Assembly (NCBI RefSeq): GCF_000421545.1
Contig: NZ_ATXF01000006.1
Coordinates: 434,001 to 498,000, forward strand
Length of the DNA stretch: 64,000 nucleotides
From: Agromyces italicus DSM 16388
GTDB lineage: Bacteria; Actinomycetota; Actinomycetes; Actinomycetales; Microbacteriaceae
Direction: 5' to 3'
The position numbers and the translations under genes are program-made. Each line of letters starts with the position of its first letter. Position 1 is the stretch's first letter. Below, piece after piece: positions 7,988 through 16,397 of this stretch. The notes under the pieces were generated by a model. It was not told where the DNA came from, did not search any database, and saw nothing but the letters and a program-made list of their open reading frames with translations.

Positions 7988-9130
7988 ATGCCGACCGCAG
8001 CCACGACCACCGACCGCCTCCGCCGCCTCGCCGATGCCGCCCGAGACGCGGGCATCGACGTGGTGCTGGTGGCTCCGGGCCCAGATCTCGCCTACCTCGT
8101 CGGGCACTCGGTGCCCTCGCACGAGCGGCTCACGCTGCTCGCGGTGCCCGTGAGCGCCCCGCATGAAGCGGTCATGATCCTGCCCGCCCTCGAACGCGGC
8201 GGCTGGGAGGGCAGCCCGGCCGAGGTCGCCGGGGTGCGTTTCGTGACCTGGCTCGACGGCGAGGATCCGTATGCGGTGCTGCTCAGCGCGCTCGATGCGG
8301 GCGCCACTGCCGCAGGCGCCGCGATCGGCACCGTCGCCGTCGACGACCACCTGCCCTACCTGCACGCCTTCCGGCTGCAGCAGGCCCGGCCCGAGCTGCG
8401 GATGCGGCCGGCCGGCGAACTCATGTCCGAGCTTCGCATGCGCAAGCAGCCCGCCGAGGTCGACGAGCTCGCCTCGGTCGGCGCCGCGATCGACCGCGTG
8501 CACCGGCGCATCGGCGAATGGCTGCGAGCGGGCCGCACCGAGAACGAGGTCGCCGCAGACATCGCCGCCGCTCTCGTCGAAGAGGGGCATCGCACGGCGG
8601 ACTTCGTCATCGTCGCATCCGGCCCGAACGGCGCGTCGCCGCACCACGAAGCCGCCGACCGGGTCATCCGGGCCGGTGATCCCGTCGTCGTCGACATCGG
8701 CGGCCCGAACCCGGCCGGGTACAACTCCGACAGCACCCGCACCTACCTCGTCGCGGGCGGCGAGCCCGACCCCGAGTTCGCGCGGGTGCACGAGCTCGTA
8801 CGCACGGCGCAGCGCGCCGCCGTCGACGCCGTGCGGCCCGGGGCGACGGCCGAGTCGATCGACCGCGCCGCCCGCGAGGTGATCGAGCAGGCCGGCTACG
8901 GCGAGTACTTCATCACGCGCACCGGCCACGGCATCGGGCTCGAGGTGCACGAGCACCCGTACATCGTCGCCGGCAACACCCGCCAGCTCGAACCCGGTAT
9001 GGCGTTCTCGATCGAGCCCGGCATCTACCTGCCGGGCCGGTTCGGGGTGCGCATCGAGGACATCGTCGTGGTCGGCGACGACGGCGCCCGGCTCATGAAC
9101 ACCTCGCCGATCGGGCTCCTCGTCGTGTAG
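7988..9130 (+). CDS. M24 family Xaa-Pro peptidase
   Basis: A 380-residue cytoplasmic metallopeptidase of family M24B (Xaa-Pro dipeptidase/aminopeptidase). The N-terminal creatinase-like domain covers about residues 1-125. The pita-bread catalytic domain shows the dinuclear-metal ligands in order: Asp in VVVDIGG, Asp in YNSDSTRTY, His in GHGIGLEVHEHP, Glu in FSIEPGIY and Glu in VRIEDIV. It should cleave peptides with proline in the second position. ATG 7988 is 6 nt after a -10 hexamer. Confidence 0.9.
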   Translation: MPTAATTTDRLRRLADAARDAGIDVVLVAPGPDLAYLVGHSVPSHERLTLLAVPVSAPHEAVMILPALERGGWEGSPAEVAGVRFVTWLDGEDPYAVLLSALDAGATAAGAAIGTVAVDDHLPYLHAFRLQQARPELRMRPAGELMSELRMRKQPAEVDELASVGAAIDRVHRRIGEWLRAGRTENEVAADIAAALVEEGHRTADFVIVASGPNGASPHHEAADRVIRAGDPVVVDIGGPNPAGYNSDSTRTYLVAGGEPDPEFARVHELVRTAQRAAVDAVRPGATAESIDRAAREVIEQAGYGEYFITRTGHGIGLEVHEHPYIVAGNTRQLEPGMAFSIEPGIYLPGRFGVRIEDIVVVGDDGARLMNTSPIGLLVV

Positions 9131-9166
9131 AAGTCCCTGCGAGGGCGCCTTCACCTCTGCCGCAGG

Positions 9167-9223
9167 TGTGGTCAAGTGGTCATTTGGTCGCCCCACCTGT
9201 GGTCATGTGGTCATGTGGTCGCC
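9167..9223. repeat. Two 26-bp direct repeats built of GTGGTCATG
   Basis: Copies at 9167-9192 and 9198-9223 differ at two positions and each contains three nested TGGTC steps. They lie between the convergent peptidase and DHFR-like genes. No function is apparent. Confidence 0.75.
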
Positions 9224-9263
9224 TCCGCCAGATCGACCCCGTGCCCCGGCGGTCGAGGCGGGA

Positions 9264-9953
9264 TCACCCGAACGTGCCATCCGGAGGACCCTCCGGAGGA
9301 CCATCCACGACTGCGGGCGGGTGCAGCACCCGATAGCGCAGGTGCGTCGCCTTCGCGCCCTGGGCGACGCTGATCGGCACGAGCTCCACGCGGCGAGCGG
9401 CCGAGTCGGGGAAGAGCCGCGACCCGCCGCCGAGCAGCACGGGCACGAGGTGCAGCCGCGCCTCGTCGACGAGGCCCGCGGCGAGCGCCTGGCGCGCGAC
9501 CTCGGCACCGCCCATGACGCACACCGAGGCCGCGCTGGCGACGTCGCTCGCACGTGAGATCGCCTCGGCGACGCCCCCGGTGACGAACTCGAACCGCGAC
9601 CCGCCCCGCTCGAGCGGCTCACGATCGCGACTCGTGACGACGAAGCACGGGCGTCCGCCGAACACCGGTGCGTCGCCCCACTGCGACTCGCCGACGTCGA
9701 ACGTGCGCCGTCCGAGCACGAATGCGCCGGTCGACTCGAACATCCGCTCCGCGGCCTCCCGGTCGACGCGTGCTGGCTCCGTGTCGACGAGGCCGTCGCT
9801 GTCGCCGCGCGGGACGGTTCCGTCGAACACCGAGTTGTGGATCCACTCGTTCACCCGCTCGCCGCCCAGCCCCAGCGGGTGCTCGAGGCTCACGCCCGGA
9901 GCGGCCGTAAAGCCGTCGAGGGTCATCGTCATCTCGAGGAAGACGTGCGACAC
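9264..9953 (-). CDS. Dihydrofolate reductase family protein (RibD C-terminal type)
   Basis: A 229-residue protein of the RibD C-terminal/DHFR-like fold. MSHVFLEMTMTLDGFTA at the N-terminus, the FVLGRRTFDVGE helix and the PVLLGGGSRLF segment near residue 175 are hallmarks of this reductase family, members of which use NADPH; the substrate is not known. GTG 9953 has AAGGAC 7 nt upstream and starts just after the prpC stop, so the gene appears to be the last cistron of the methylcitrate operon. Confidence 0.83.
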   Translation of the reverse strand: MSHVFLEMTMTLDGFTAAPGVSLEHPLGLGGERVNEWIHNSVFDGTVPRGDSDGLVDTEPARVDREAAERMFESTGAFVLGRRTFDVGESQWGDAPVFGGRPCFVVTSRDREPLERGGSRFEFVTGGVAEAISRASDVASAASVCVMGGAEVARQALAAGLVDEARLHLVPVLLGGGSRLFPDSAARRVELVPISVAQGAKATHLRYRVLHPPAVVDGPPEGPPDGTFG

Positions 9954-9956
9954 GGC

Positions 9957-11090
9957 TCAGTCCTTGACCGGCACGTGCCGCTCATCGACGCCGTTGTAGA
10001 CCGACAGCGGGCGGATGAGCGCGTTCGCGGCGGACTGCTCCATGATGTGCGCCGTCCACCCCGTGATGCGCGACGCCACGAACAGCGGCGTGAACGTCAG
10101 GGTGTCGAAGCCCATCAGGTGGTAGGCGGGGCCGGCCGGGTAGTCGAGGTTGGGTTTGATGCCCTTGCGCTCGCCCATCGCCGCTTCGAGCGCGACATAG
10201 AGCTCGAGCAGCTCGGCGCGGTCGTAGTGCTCGACCATGCGCTCCATCGCATCGCGCATCGTCGGCACCCGCGAGTCGCCGTTCTTGTAGACGCGGTGCC
10301 CGAAGCCCATGATCTTGCGCTTCGAGGCGAGCGCCTCGTCGAGCCAGGCGACCGCACGCTCGGCGCCGCCCGGTCCGGCGCCGATCTCGTCGAACGCGTG
10401 CATCACGGCCTCGTTCGCGCCGCCGTGCAGTGCGCCCTTGAGCGCGCCGATCGCGCCGGTCACGGCCGAGTACAGGTCGGAGAGCGTCGAGGTGATCACG
10501 CGCGCCGTGAACGTCGAGGCGTTGAACGAGTGCTCGGCGTACAGGATCATCGACACGTCGAACGCGGTGACGACCTCGAGCTCGGGCGCTTCGCCGAAGG
10601 TCTGCCAGAGGAAGTTGGCCGAGTAGCCGAGGTCGTCGCGTGGTTCGACGAACTCGAGCTCGTGGCGGCGGCGCTGGTCGTAGGCGACGATCGAGGGCAG
10701 CTTCGCGAACAGCCGGATGGCCTTGTCGAGGTTGGCCTCGGGCGAGTCGTCGGGCGTCGCCGGGTCGCTCGCGCCGATGACGCTGACCGCCGTGCGCACG
10801 ACGTCCATCGGGTGGGCCGTGAGCGGCAGCTCGTCGACGATCCGCTTCACGTCGTGGTCGAGCCCTCGCAGCGACCGCTCGCGATCCTCGAAGGCGCCGA
10901 GCTCCTCGTCGTTCGGCAGCTCGCCGTACCAGAGCAGGTAGGCGACCTCCTCGAAGGTGCACGAGGCGGCGAGCTCCTGCACGGGGTATCCGCGGTAGAG
11001 CAGCGAGTTCGTGTCGGGGTTGACCTTCGAGACGGCGGTGTAGTCGACCGGCACACCGGCCAGGCCCTTGTAGATCTCCTGCTCGGCCAA
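9957..11090 (-). CDS. prpC: 2-Methylcitrate synthase / citrate synthase
   Basis: Condenses propionyl-CoA with oxaloacetate (family members often also accept acetyl-CoA) in the methylcitrate cycle. The 377-residue product has the citrate synthase core: EHSFNASTFTARV near residue 190, LHGGANEAV, and the catalytic region IMGFGHRVYKNGDSR. A 2-methylcitrate synthase identity rests on prpB and prpD lying immediately upstream in the same direction. The start is TTG at 11090, with AAGGGAG about 8 nt upstream. Some ability to act as ordinary citrate synthase cannot be excluded. Confidence 0.92.
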   Translation of the reverse strand: MAEQEIYKGLAGVPVDYTAVSKVNPDTNSLLYRGYPVQELAASCTFEEVAYLLWYGELPNDEELGAFEDRERSLRGLDHDVKRIVDELPLTAHPMDVVRTAVSVIGASDPATPDDSPEANLDKAIRLFAKLPSIVAYDQRRRHELEFVEPRDDLGYSANFLWQTFGEAPELEVVTAFDVSMILYAEHSFNASTFTARVITSTLSDLYSAVTGAIGALKGALHGGANEAVMHAFDEIGAGPGGAERAVAWLDEALASKRKIMGFGHRVYKNGDSRVPTMRDAMERMVEHYDRAELLELYVALEAAMGERKGIKPNLDYPAGPAYHLMGFDTLTFTPLFVASRITGWTAHIMEQSAANALIRPLSVYNGVDERHVPVKD

Positions 11091-11113
11091 TTGGTGCTCC
11101 CTTGCGTTCGGCG

Positions 11114-12013
11114 TCAGCGTGCGACGGTGAAGTTGAAGATCGAAGTGTCGAAGTGGTTGTAGCCCTCGTAGTCGATCAGATCGTAGAGCTCCGTGCGGTG
11201 CTGCATCTCGCCGAGGCGGGCGGTCAGCGAACCGGATGCCTCGAGCTCGTCGAGTCCGCGCATCGCGCTGCCCATCGCGAGCCGCAGCAACGACACCGGC
11301 CAGATGACGATGTTCATGCCGACGTCGGCCAGCTGCTGCACGGTGAACAGCTCGCTCTTGCCGAACTCGGTCATGTTCGCGAGGAGGGGCACGTCGACCG
11401 CGGCGCGGATCGCCGCGAACTCCTCGAGCGAGCGCATCGCCTCGGGGAAGATCGCGTCGGCGCCCGCGTCGACGAGGGCCTTCGCCCGGTCGACCGCGGC
11501 CTCGAGCCCGTCGACGGCGGCGATGTCGGTGCGCGCCATGACGAGGAAGTTCGGGTCGCGGCGCGCGTCGACCGCCGCGCGGATACGGCGCAGCGCCGTC
11601 TCGTCGTCGACGACCTGCTTGCCGTCGAGGTGCCCGCAGCGCTTGGGGTTGACCTGGTCCTCGATGTGGAGGCCGGCGAGGCCGGCGTCCTCCATCTCCT
11701 GCACCGTGCGGGCGACGTTCATCGGCTCGCCGAAGCCGGTGTCGGCGTCGATGATGGCGGGCAGCTCGGTCATGCGGGCGATCTGCCTGCCTCGGCCCGC
11801 GACCTCGGTGAGGGTCGTGAGCCCGATGTCGGGCAGCCCCAGGTCGGCGCTCAGCACCGCACCCGAGATGTAGACGCCCTCGAAGCCGCGTTCGCCGATC
11901 AGCTTCGCCGAGAGCGGGTTGAACGCCCCCGGGAACCGCATGATCTGGCCGGTCGCGAGCCGCTCGCGAAACAGGCGCCGCTTCTCGTGCGCGGGAAGAG
12001 ATGAGTAGAGCAT
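11114..12013 (-). CDS. prpB: Methylisocitrate lyase
   Basis: Splits 2-methylisocitrate to pyruvate and succinate, the last step of the methylcitrate cycle. The 299-residue protein belongs to the PEP mutase/isocitrate lyase superfamily: the active-site loop NPKRCGHLDGK near residue 120, Mg-binding DADTGFGEP and the HIEDQ motif are all present. The ATG at 12013 is preferred over an upstream in-frame start because GGAGGAG lies 8 nt before it and the extension would run through a dispersed repeat into prpD. Middle gene of the prpD-prpB-prpC operon. Confidence 0.93.
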   Translation of the reverse strand: MLYSSLPAHEKRRLFRERLATGQIMRFPGAFNPLSAKLIGERGFEGVYISGAVLSADLGLPDIGLTTLTEVAGRGRQIARMTELPAIIDADTGFGEPMNVARTVQEMEDAGLAGLHIEDQVNPKRCGHLDGKQVVDDETALRRIRAAVDARRDPNFLVMARTDIAAVDGLEAAVDRAKALVDAGADAIFPEAMRSLEEFAAIRAAVDVPLLANMTEFGKSELFTVQQLADVGMNIVIWPVSLLRLAMGSAMRGLDELEASGSLTARLGEMQHRTELYDLIDYEGYNHFDTSIFNFTVAR

Positions 12014-12030
12014 CAGCACGCTCCTCCGGG

Positions 12031-12057
12031 GGTCTCGATACGCTTCGCTACTCGACC
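12031..12057. repeat. Dispersed GGTCTCGATACG...TACTCGACC repeat
   Basis: A 27-bp imperfect palindrome between prpD and prpB, just upstream of the prpB ribosome binding site. Its ends match the longer elements found inside hemE, hemG and a gntR gene. Confidence 0.7.
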
Positions 12058-12068
12058 GGGGGGTCGCA

Positions 12069-13604
12069 TCAGAACAGCCCCTCGGGGATCTCGACTCCGG
12101 TGAGCGCACCCGGCGCGACCGTGAAGGTGAGCCCGCCGAGCTCGTCGGGCGAGAGCTCGGGCAGACGCTGCGCGAGGTCGAGGAACCGCTCGATCTCGTC
12201 GGGCGTCACGGCCCACTCGGCCAGGGTGCGGAACTTGTGCACGTACTGCTCGCGGGCGAACGGCCGGGCACCGAGCGGGTGCGCGTCGGCCACCGCGATC
12301 TCGTCGACGATCTCGCCGCCGTCGGCGAGCTTGATGACGACGCGGCCGCCGAAGGCCTTCTCGGCGATGTCGAGCGAGTGGTAGCGGCGCGTCCACTCGG
12401 GGTCCTCCACGGTGGTGACCTTGCGCCACAGTTCGACCGTGTCGGCGCGGTGGGCGCGCTCGGGCGAGTAGGAGGTCTCGTGGTCCCACGCGCCGTCTTG
12501 CAGCGCGACGGTGAAGATGTACGGGATCGAGTGGTCGAGCGTCTCGCGCGAGGCGTCGGGGTCGTACTTCTGCGGGTCGTTCGCGCCCGAGCCGATCACG
12601 TAGTGCGTGTGGTGCGAGGTGTGCAGCGTGATCGACTCGATGTGCTCGGCGTCGAGGATGAGCGGGTACTCGTCGTGGAGCTTGCGGGCGAGGTCGATCC
12701 ACGCCTGCGCCTGGTATTCGGCCGAGTGCTCCTTCGTGTACGAGTCGAGGATCGCCCGCTTCGCCTCGCCCGCATCGGGCAGCGGCACCTCGTACGAGGC
12801 ATCCGGCCCGTCGAGCAGCCACGCGATGACGCCGTCCTCGCCCTCGTAGATGGGCACCGGGCTCGTCTCGCCGCGCATCGCGCGGTCGACGGCCTCGATC
12901 GCCATCTTGCCGGCGAACGCGGGGGCGTGCGCCTTCCACGTCGAGATCTCGCCCTTGCGCGGCTGACGGGTCGCGGTGGTCGTGTGCAGCGCCTGCCCGA
13001 TCGCCTGGAAGATCGTCTCCTGGTCGAGGCCGAGGAGCGTGCCGATGCCCGCGGCGGCCGACGGGCCGAGGTGGGCGACGTGGTCGATCTTGTGCTTGTG
13101 CAGCGAGATCGCCTTCACGAGGTCGATCTGGATCTCGTACCCCGTCGCGAGGCCGCGCACGACGTCGCGCCCGGTGAGTCCACGGCTCTGCGCGAGGTGC
13201 TGGGCCACCGCGACGATCGGGGGGATGTTGTCGCCGGGGTGCGAGTACTCGGCGGCGAGGAAGGTGTCGTGGTAGTCGAGCTCGCGCACGGCGACCCCGT
13301 TCGCCCAGGCGGCCCACTCGGGGCTCGTGCGGCGGGCCGCGTCGGCGCCGAACACCGTCGCGCCGTCGCCGCCGATCGAGACCGGGTGCGAGAGCGCCTG
13401 GCTGCGCGCGGAGACGACGGGCCGGCGGGCGATCGCCGCCGCCGCGACGGCGGCGTTGTCGATCACCCGGTTCACCACCATGTCGACCACGTCGTCGTCG
13501 AGCTCGACCGGGTCGGTCGCGACTCCCGCGAGCTTCCAGGCGAGCTGTCCTTCTCGGGTCAGGTTCTCGTCGCTGCGGTGGGTGCGCACGTGGTGGAGTT
13601 GCAT
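12069..13604 (-). CDS. prpD: 2-Methylcitrate dehydratase, MmgE/PrpD family
   Basis: Dehydrates 2-methylcitrate to 2-methyl-cis-aconitate. The 511-residue protein carries the MmgE/PrpD family landmarks: the N-terminal [19 protein letters not shown] helix, the conserved ELDYHDTFL and [12 protein letters not shown] motifs around residues 110-130, and the [20 protein letters not shown] helix. ATG 13604 has AAAGG about 8 nt upstream; an in-frame ATG nine codons earlier lacks a binding site. First enzyme gene after its presumed regulator, 30 bp away. Confidence 0.93.
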   Translation of the reverse strand: MQLHHVRTHRSDENLTREGQLAWKLAGVATDPVELDDDVVDMVVNRVIDNAAVAAAAIARRPVVSARSQALSHPVSIGGDGATVFGADAARRTSPEWAAWANGVAVRELDYHDTFLAAEYSHPGDNIPPIVAVAQHLAQSRGLTGRDVVRGLATGYEIQIDLVKAISLHKHKIDHVAHLGPSAAAGIGTLLGLDQETIFQAIGQALHTTTATRQPRKGEISTWKAHAPAFAGKMAIEAVDRAMRGETSPVPIYEGEDGVIAWLLDGPDASYEVPLPDAGEAKRAILDSYTKEHSAEYQAQAWIDLARKLHDEYPLILDAEHIESITLHTSHHTHYVIGSGANDPQKYDPDASRETLDHSIPYIFTVALQDGAWDHETSYSPERAHRADTVELWRKVTTVEDPEWTRRYHSLDIAEKAFGGRVVIKLADGGEIVDEIAVADAHPLGARPFAREQYVHKFRTLAEWAVTPDEIERFLDLAQRLPELSPDELGGLTFTVAPGALTGVEIPEGLF

Positions 13605-13634
13605 GGGGTGGACCTTTCTGAAGTGTTCCATCGG

Positions 13635-14300
13635 TCAGGCTACGCGGTGGCCGTCGGGGTGACGAGCCTCGATCGAGGCGAGCGCATGGCGGAGGCTCAG
13701 GTGCAGGTGCACATGGGTGGCATGGGCCGCGAGGTCGGCATCGCCGGCGATGATCGAATCGACGATGAGCAGGTGCTCGGATGCCGCGGCGCGGAGCCGC
13801 TCGGGATGGTGGCGCGCGAGCCGGCGCACCCGGGCCGAGTGCAGGCGGACGCTGCGGAGCGCCGCGCCGAGCATCGCGTTCGCGGCGGCCGACTCGATCT
13901 CGTCGTCGAGCGCGTCGACGGCGCCGTAGTAGGCGCGGAGGCCCTCGTCGCCCGAGTCGAGCAGCTCGGGGGCGCCGGCGATCCGCTTGCGGAGCGCGGT
14001 GAAGCGCTCGGGCTCGCGCCGGCCCGCGGCGAGGCGGGCCGCCTGGCCTTCGAGCGCCTCGCGCAGTTCGTAGAGCGAGACGATGCTCGCGGCGTCGAGC
14101 GCCGAGACCTGGAGCACTCGCGCGGAGGCGGCGGTCGCGAGCCCGTCGGCCTCGAGCCGGGCGAGCGCCTCGCGCACCGGGGTGCGGGAGACGCCGAGCC
14201 GGTTCGCCTGTTCGACCTCGGCGAGCGCGGCGCCGGGCTCGAGGGCGCCGTCGAGGATCTCCTCGCGCAGTGCGCGGTACGCGCGTTCACTCGCTCGCAT
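13635..14300 (-). CDS. GntR family regulator (FadR/FCD type) of the prp operon
   Basis: A 221-residue transcription factor. The winged helix spans about residues 1-70, with the recognition segment ANRLGVSRTPVREALARLEA characteristic of GntR, and a helical FCD effector domain follows with conserved His residues (LHSARVR, EHLLIVDSI, HVHLHLSLRH) that commonly bind a metal and a carboxylate ligand. It heads the prpD-prpB-prpC operon, so a methylcitrate-cycle intermediate is a reasonable effector. Two TGTATACA operators lie upstream, implying autoregulation. Confidence 0.88.
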   Translation of the reverse strand: MRASERAYRALREEILDGALEPGAALAEVEQANRLGVSRTPVREALARLEADGLATAASARVLQVSALDAASIVSLYELREALEGQAARLAAGRREPERFTALRKRIAGAPELLDSGDEGLRAYYGAVDALDDEIESAAANAMLGAALRSVRLHSARVRRLARHHPERLRAAASEHLLIVDSIIAGDADLAAHATHVHLHLSLRHALASIEARHPDGHRVA

Positions 14301-14317
14301 CGACCCCCCTCACTCTT

Positions 14318-14379
14318 ATGTATACATTCACGCACTCAGGCGCGCGATCCGCCACTTGTATGTGGCTTGGTGTATACAT
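14318..14379. promoter_or_regulatory. Paired TGTATACA operators, gntR-sufS intergenic region
   Basis: ATGTATACAT at 14318-14327 and GTGTATACAT at 14370-14379 have cores exactly 52 bp apart, about five helical turns, on the same face of DNA. Palindromic TNGTATACNA-like sites suit FCD-type GntR proteins, so this is the likely site for the adjacent regulator. The pair lies between divergent gntR-prp and sufS. Confidence 0.7.
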
Positions 14380-14476
14380 CGTACCGTTCTCGACCGTCGG
14401 GCGTCGCGGCATGCCCGCGGCTGGACATCTCCCGTGACCGGCCTCCGGCACCGCTGCGCGTGGGACGATGGAAGTG

Positions 14477-15820
14477 ATGAGCACCAGCGACCTCGACACC
14501 ATCGGGCAGCGCGCGGTCACCGACCTCCGCCGCGACTTCCCCGCCTTCGCCGACGGCGCCGCCTACGGCGCCCGACCCGACGGCGGCGCGCCGGTCGCGT
14601 ACCTCGACTCGGCCGCGACCGCCCAGCGCCCCGCTCGCGTGCTCGACGCCGAACGCGAGTACCTCGAGCAGCACCTCGCCCCCGTGCACCGCGGTGCGAG
14701 CGCCGCCGTCGGCCGCTCGACGACCCTCTTCGAGGACGCCCGCGCCACGGTCGCCCGATTCGTCGGCGCCGGCGAGCGCGAGATCGTCTGGGCCGAGAAC
14801 GCCACCGACGCGCTCAATATCGTCGCGCTCGGCATGGCGGATGCCTCGGCCGGACTCGGCGGGCCCGAGGCATCCCGGTTCGCCCTCGAAGCCGGCGACG
14901 AGATCGTCGTGACCGAGGCCGAGCACCACGCGAACCTCATTCCGTGGCAGCGCCTCGCCGCACGCACCGGCGCGCGCCTCCGGGCCGTGCGCATCGACGA
15001 ACGCGGGCTCTGGTCGGTCGACGCGCTCGCCGCCGAGCTCTCGGAGCGCACGCGCGTCGTCGCGATCGCCGAGGTGTCGAACGTGACCGGGTACCTCGCA
15101 CCCGTCTCCGACGTCGTCGCGCTCGTGCGCGAACGCTCGCCGCGCGCGTTCGTCGTGCTGGACGCCTGCCAGTCGGTGCCGCACCTGCCGAGCGATCTCG
15201 GCGCGCTCGGCGTCGACTTCGCCGCGTTCTCGGGGCACAAGATGCTCGGCCCCAACGGCATCGGCGTGCTCTACGGTCGCGCCGAACTGCTCGACGCACT
15301 TCCTCCCGCACGCACCGGCGGCTCGACGATCACGCGCGTGACGATCGATTCGGCCGAGTTCCTGCCGGCGCCGCACCGCTTCGAGGCCGGCACCCAGCCG
15401 GTGTCGCAGGTCGTCGCCCTCGCCGAGGCGGTACGTTACCTCGAGTCGCTCGGCATGGCCGCGGTCGCGGCGCACGAGCGCTCGCTCGCCGAGCGGGTCG
15501 CCGTGCAGCTCGCCGAGGTGCCGGGCGTGCGACTCATCGGGCCGCCCGCGGGCTCGCCGCGCGCCGGCCTCGTCTCGGTCGCCGTCGACGGGGTACACGC
15601 GCACGACGTGGGGCAGTTCCTCGACGACGCCGGCGTCATCGTGCGCGTCGGCCACCACTGCGCGCAGCCCCTGCACCGTGCACTCGGCATCACCGCCACG
15701 ACCCGCGCGAGTGCGCACGTCTACACGACCGCCGACGAGATGGACCGCTTCGTCGCGACCCTCGGCGAAGTGCGGAGCTTCTTCGGCGTCGCCGACGAGG
15801 TCGCGGCGGTGATCGCATGA
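14477..15820 (+). CDS. sufS: Cysteine desulfurase SufS
   Basis: PLP enzyme that takes sulfur from cysteine for Fe-S cluster assembly. The 447-residue group II desulfurase has the PLP lysine in SGHKMLGPNG (K255), TEAEHHANLIPWQ for cofactor stacking, and the persulfide cysteine in RVGHHCAQPLH (C395), as in SufS. It overlaps sufU by ATGA, the usual sulfur acceptor partner. ATG 14477 is chosen; ATG 14468 is in frame and possible. It shares its upstream region with the gntR-prp operators. Confidence 0.9.
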   Translation: MSTSDLDTIGQRAVTDLRRDFPAFADGAAYGARPDGGAPVAYLDSAATAQRPARVLDAEREYLEQHLAPVHRGASAAVGRSTTLFEDARATVARFVGAGEREIVWAENATDALNIVALGMADASAGLGGPEASRFALEAGDEIVVTEAEHHANLIPWQRLAARTGARLRAVRIDERGLWSVDALAAELSERTRVVAIAEVSNVTGYLAPVSDVVALVRERSPRAFVVLDACQSVPHLPSDLGALGVDFAAFSGHKMLGPNGIGVLYGRAELLDALPPARTGGSTITRVTIDSAEFLPAPHRFEAGTQPVSQVVALAEAVRYLESLGMAAVAAHERSLAERVAVQLAEVPGVRLIGPPAGSPRAGLVSVAVDGVHAHDVGQFLDDAGVIVRVGHHCAQPLHRALGITATTRASAHVYTTADEMDRFVATLGEVRSFFGVADEVAAVIA

Positions 15821-16278
15821 GCGGGCTCGAGGGGCTGTACCAGCAGATCATCCTCGACCAGGCGAAGCGTCGCAATGGCGACGGGCCGCTCGACGGGGCC
15901 GACGCCGAGCACCACGAGTTCAATCCGACGTGCGGCGACGAGATCACCGTTCGGGTGAAGCTCGACGACGATGGCGTGCGCCTCGCCGAACTCGCGTGGC
16001 AGGGCGACGGCTGCAGCATCTCGATGGCCTCGGCGTCGACGCTCGCCGAGCTCGCGGTGGGACGCCCGGTCGACGAGGTCGGCGGGCTCATCGAGGGGTT
16101 CCGCGCTATGCTGCGTTCGCAGGGGACAGGTGAACCCGACGAAGAGCTGCTCGGCGACGCGATCGCGTTCCACGGCGTCTCGAAGTACGTCATGCGCGTC
16201 AAGTGCGCGATGCTCGCGTGGGTCGCGCTCGAGGCGGCGCTCGCGAAGGCGGCGCCTGCCGCACCGGTGGTCGAGTAG
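15817..16278 (+). CDS. sufU: Fe-S assembly sulfur-transfer protein SufU
   Basis: Zinc-containing partner that accepts sulfur from SufS by ligand exchange. The 153-residue product has the three conserved cysteines in NPTCGDEI, GDGCSISMAS and MRVKCAML, plus the Asp of PTCGD, giving the SufU zinc site, and the inserted region between the second and third cysteine that separates SufU from IscU. Translationally coupled to sufS through a 4-bp overlap. The remaining suf genes are not in this window, so this pair is detached from any sufBCD locus. Confidence 0.9.
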   Translation: MSGLEGLYQQIILDQAKRRNGDGPLDGADAEHHEFNPTCGDEITVRVKLDDDGVRLAELAWQGDGCSISMASASTLAELAVGRPVDEVGGLIEGFRAMLRSQGTGEPDEELLGDAIAFHGVSKYVMRVKCAMLAWVALEAALAKAAPAAPVVE

Positions 16279-16302
16279 CGACGCCCTGCGTGTGAACCAC
16301 AC

Positions 16303-16377
16303 CGTTTCGGGGGTGCTTACCCGCAAGATGGTGCCGCGATTCCGTGCCGAGGTCTGCGGGAAAGCACCCCCGAAACG
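16303..16377. repeat. Intergenic hairpin family, copy 2
   Basis: Arms 16303-16325 and 16355-16377 pair at 22 of 23 positions around a 29-nt centre; the shared core is GGGGGTGCTT...CCGCA. It sits between convergent sufU and the hydrolase gene, the same setting as copy 1. Confidence 0.85.
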
Positions 16378-16397
16378 AGCAACGGCCAGCTCAGCGC

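Noticed and set aside
12014-12109. N-terminal extension of prpB upstream of 12013
   Set aside because: It would be translated from a dispersed repeat and from the end of prpD, and GGAGGAG precisely precedes the ATG at 12013.
12237-14477. A 746-codon open frame antisense to prpD and gntR
   Set aside because: Composition is typical of an antisense shadow and the minus strand carries clearly recognisable enzymes.
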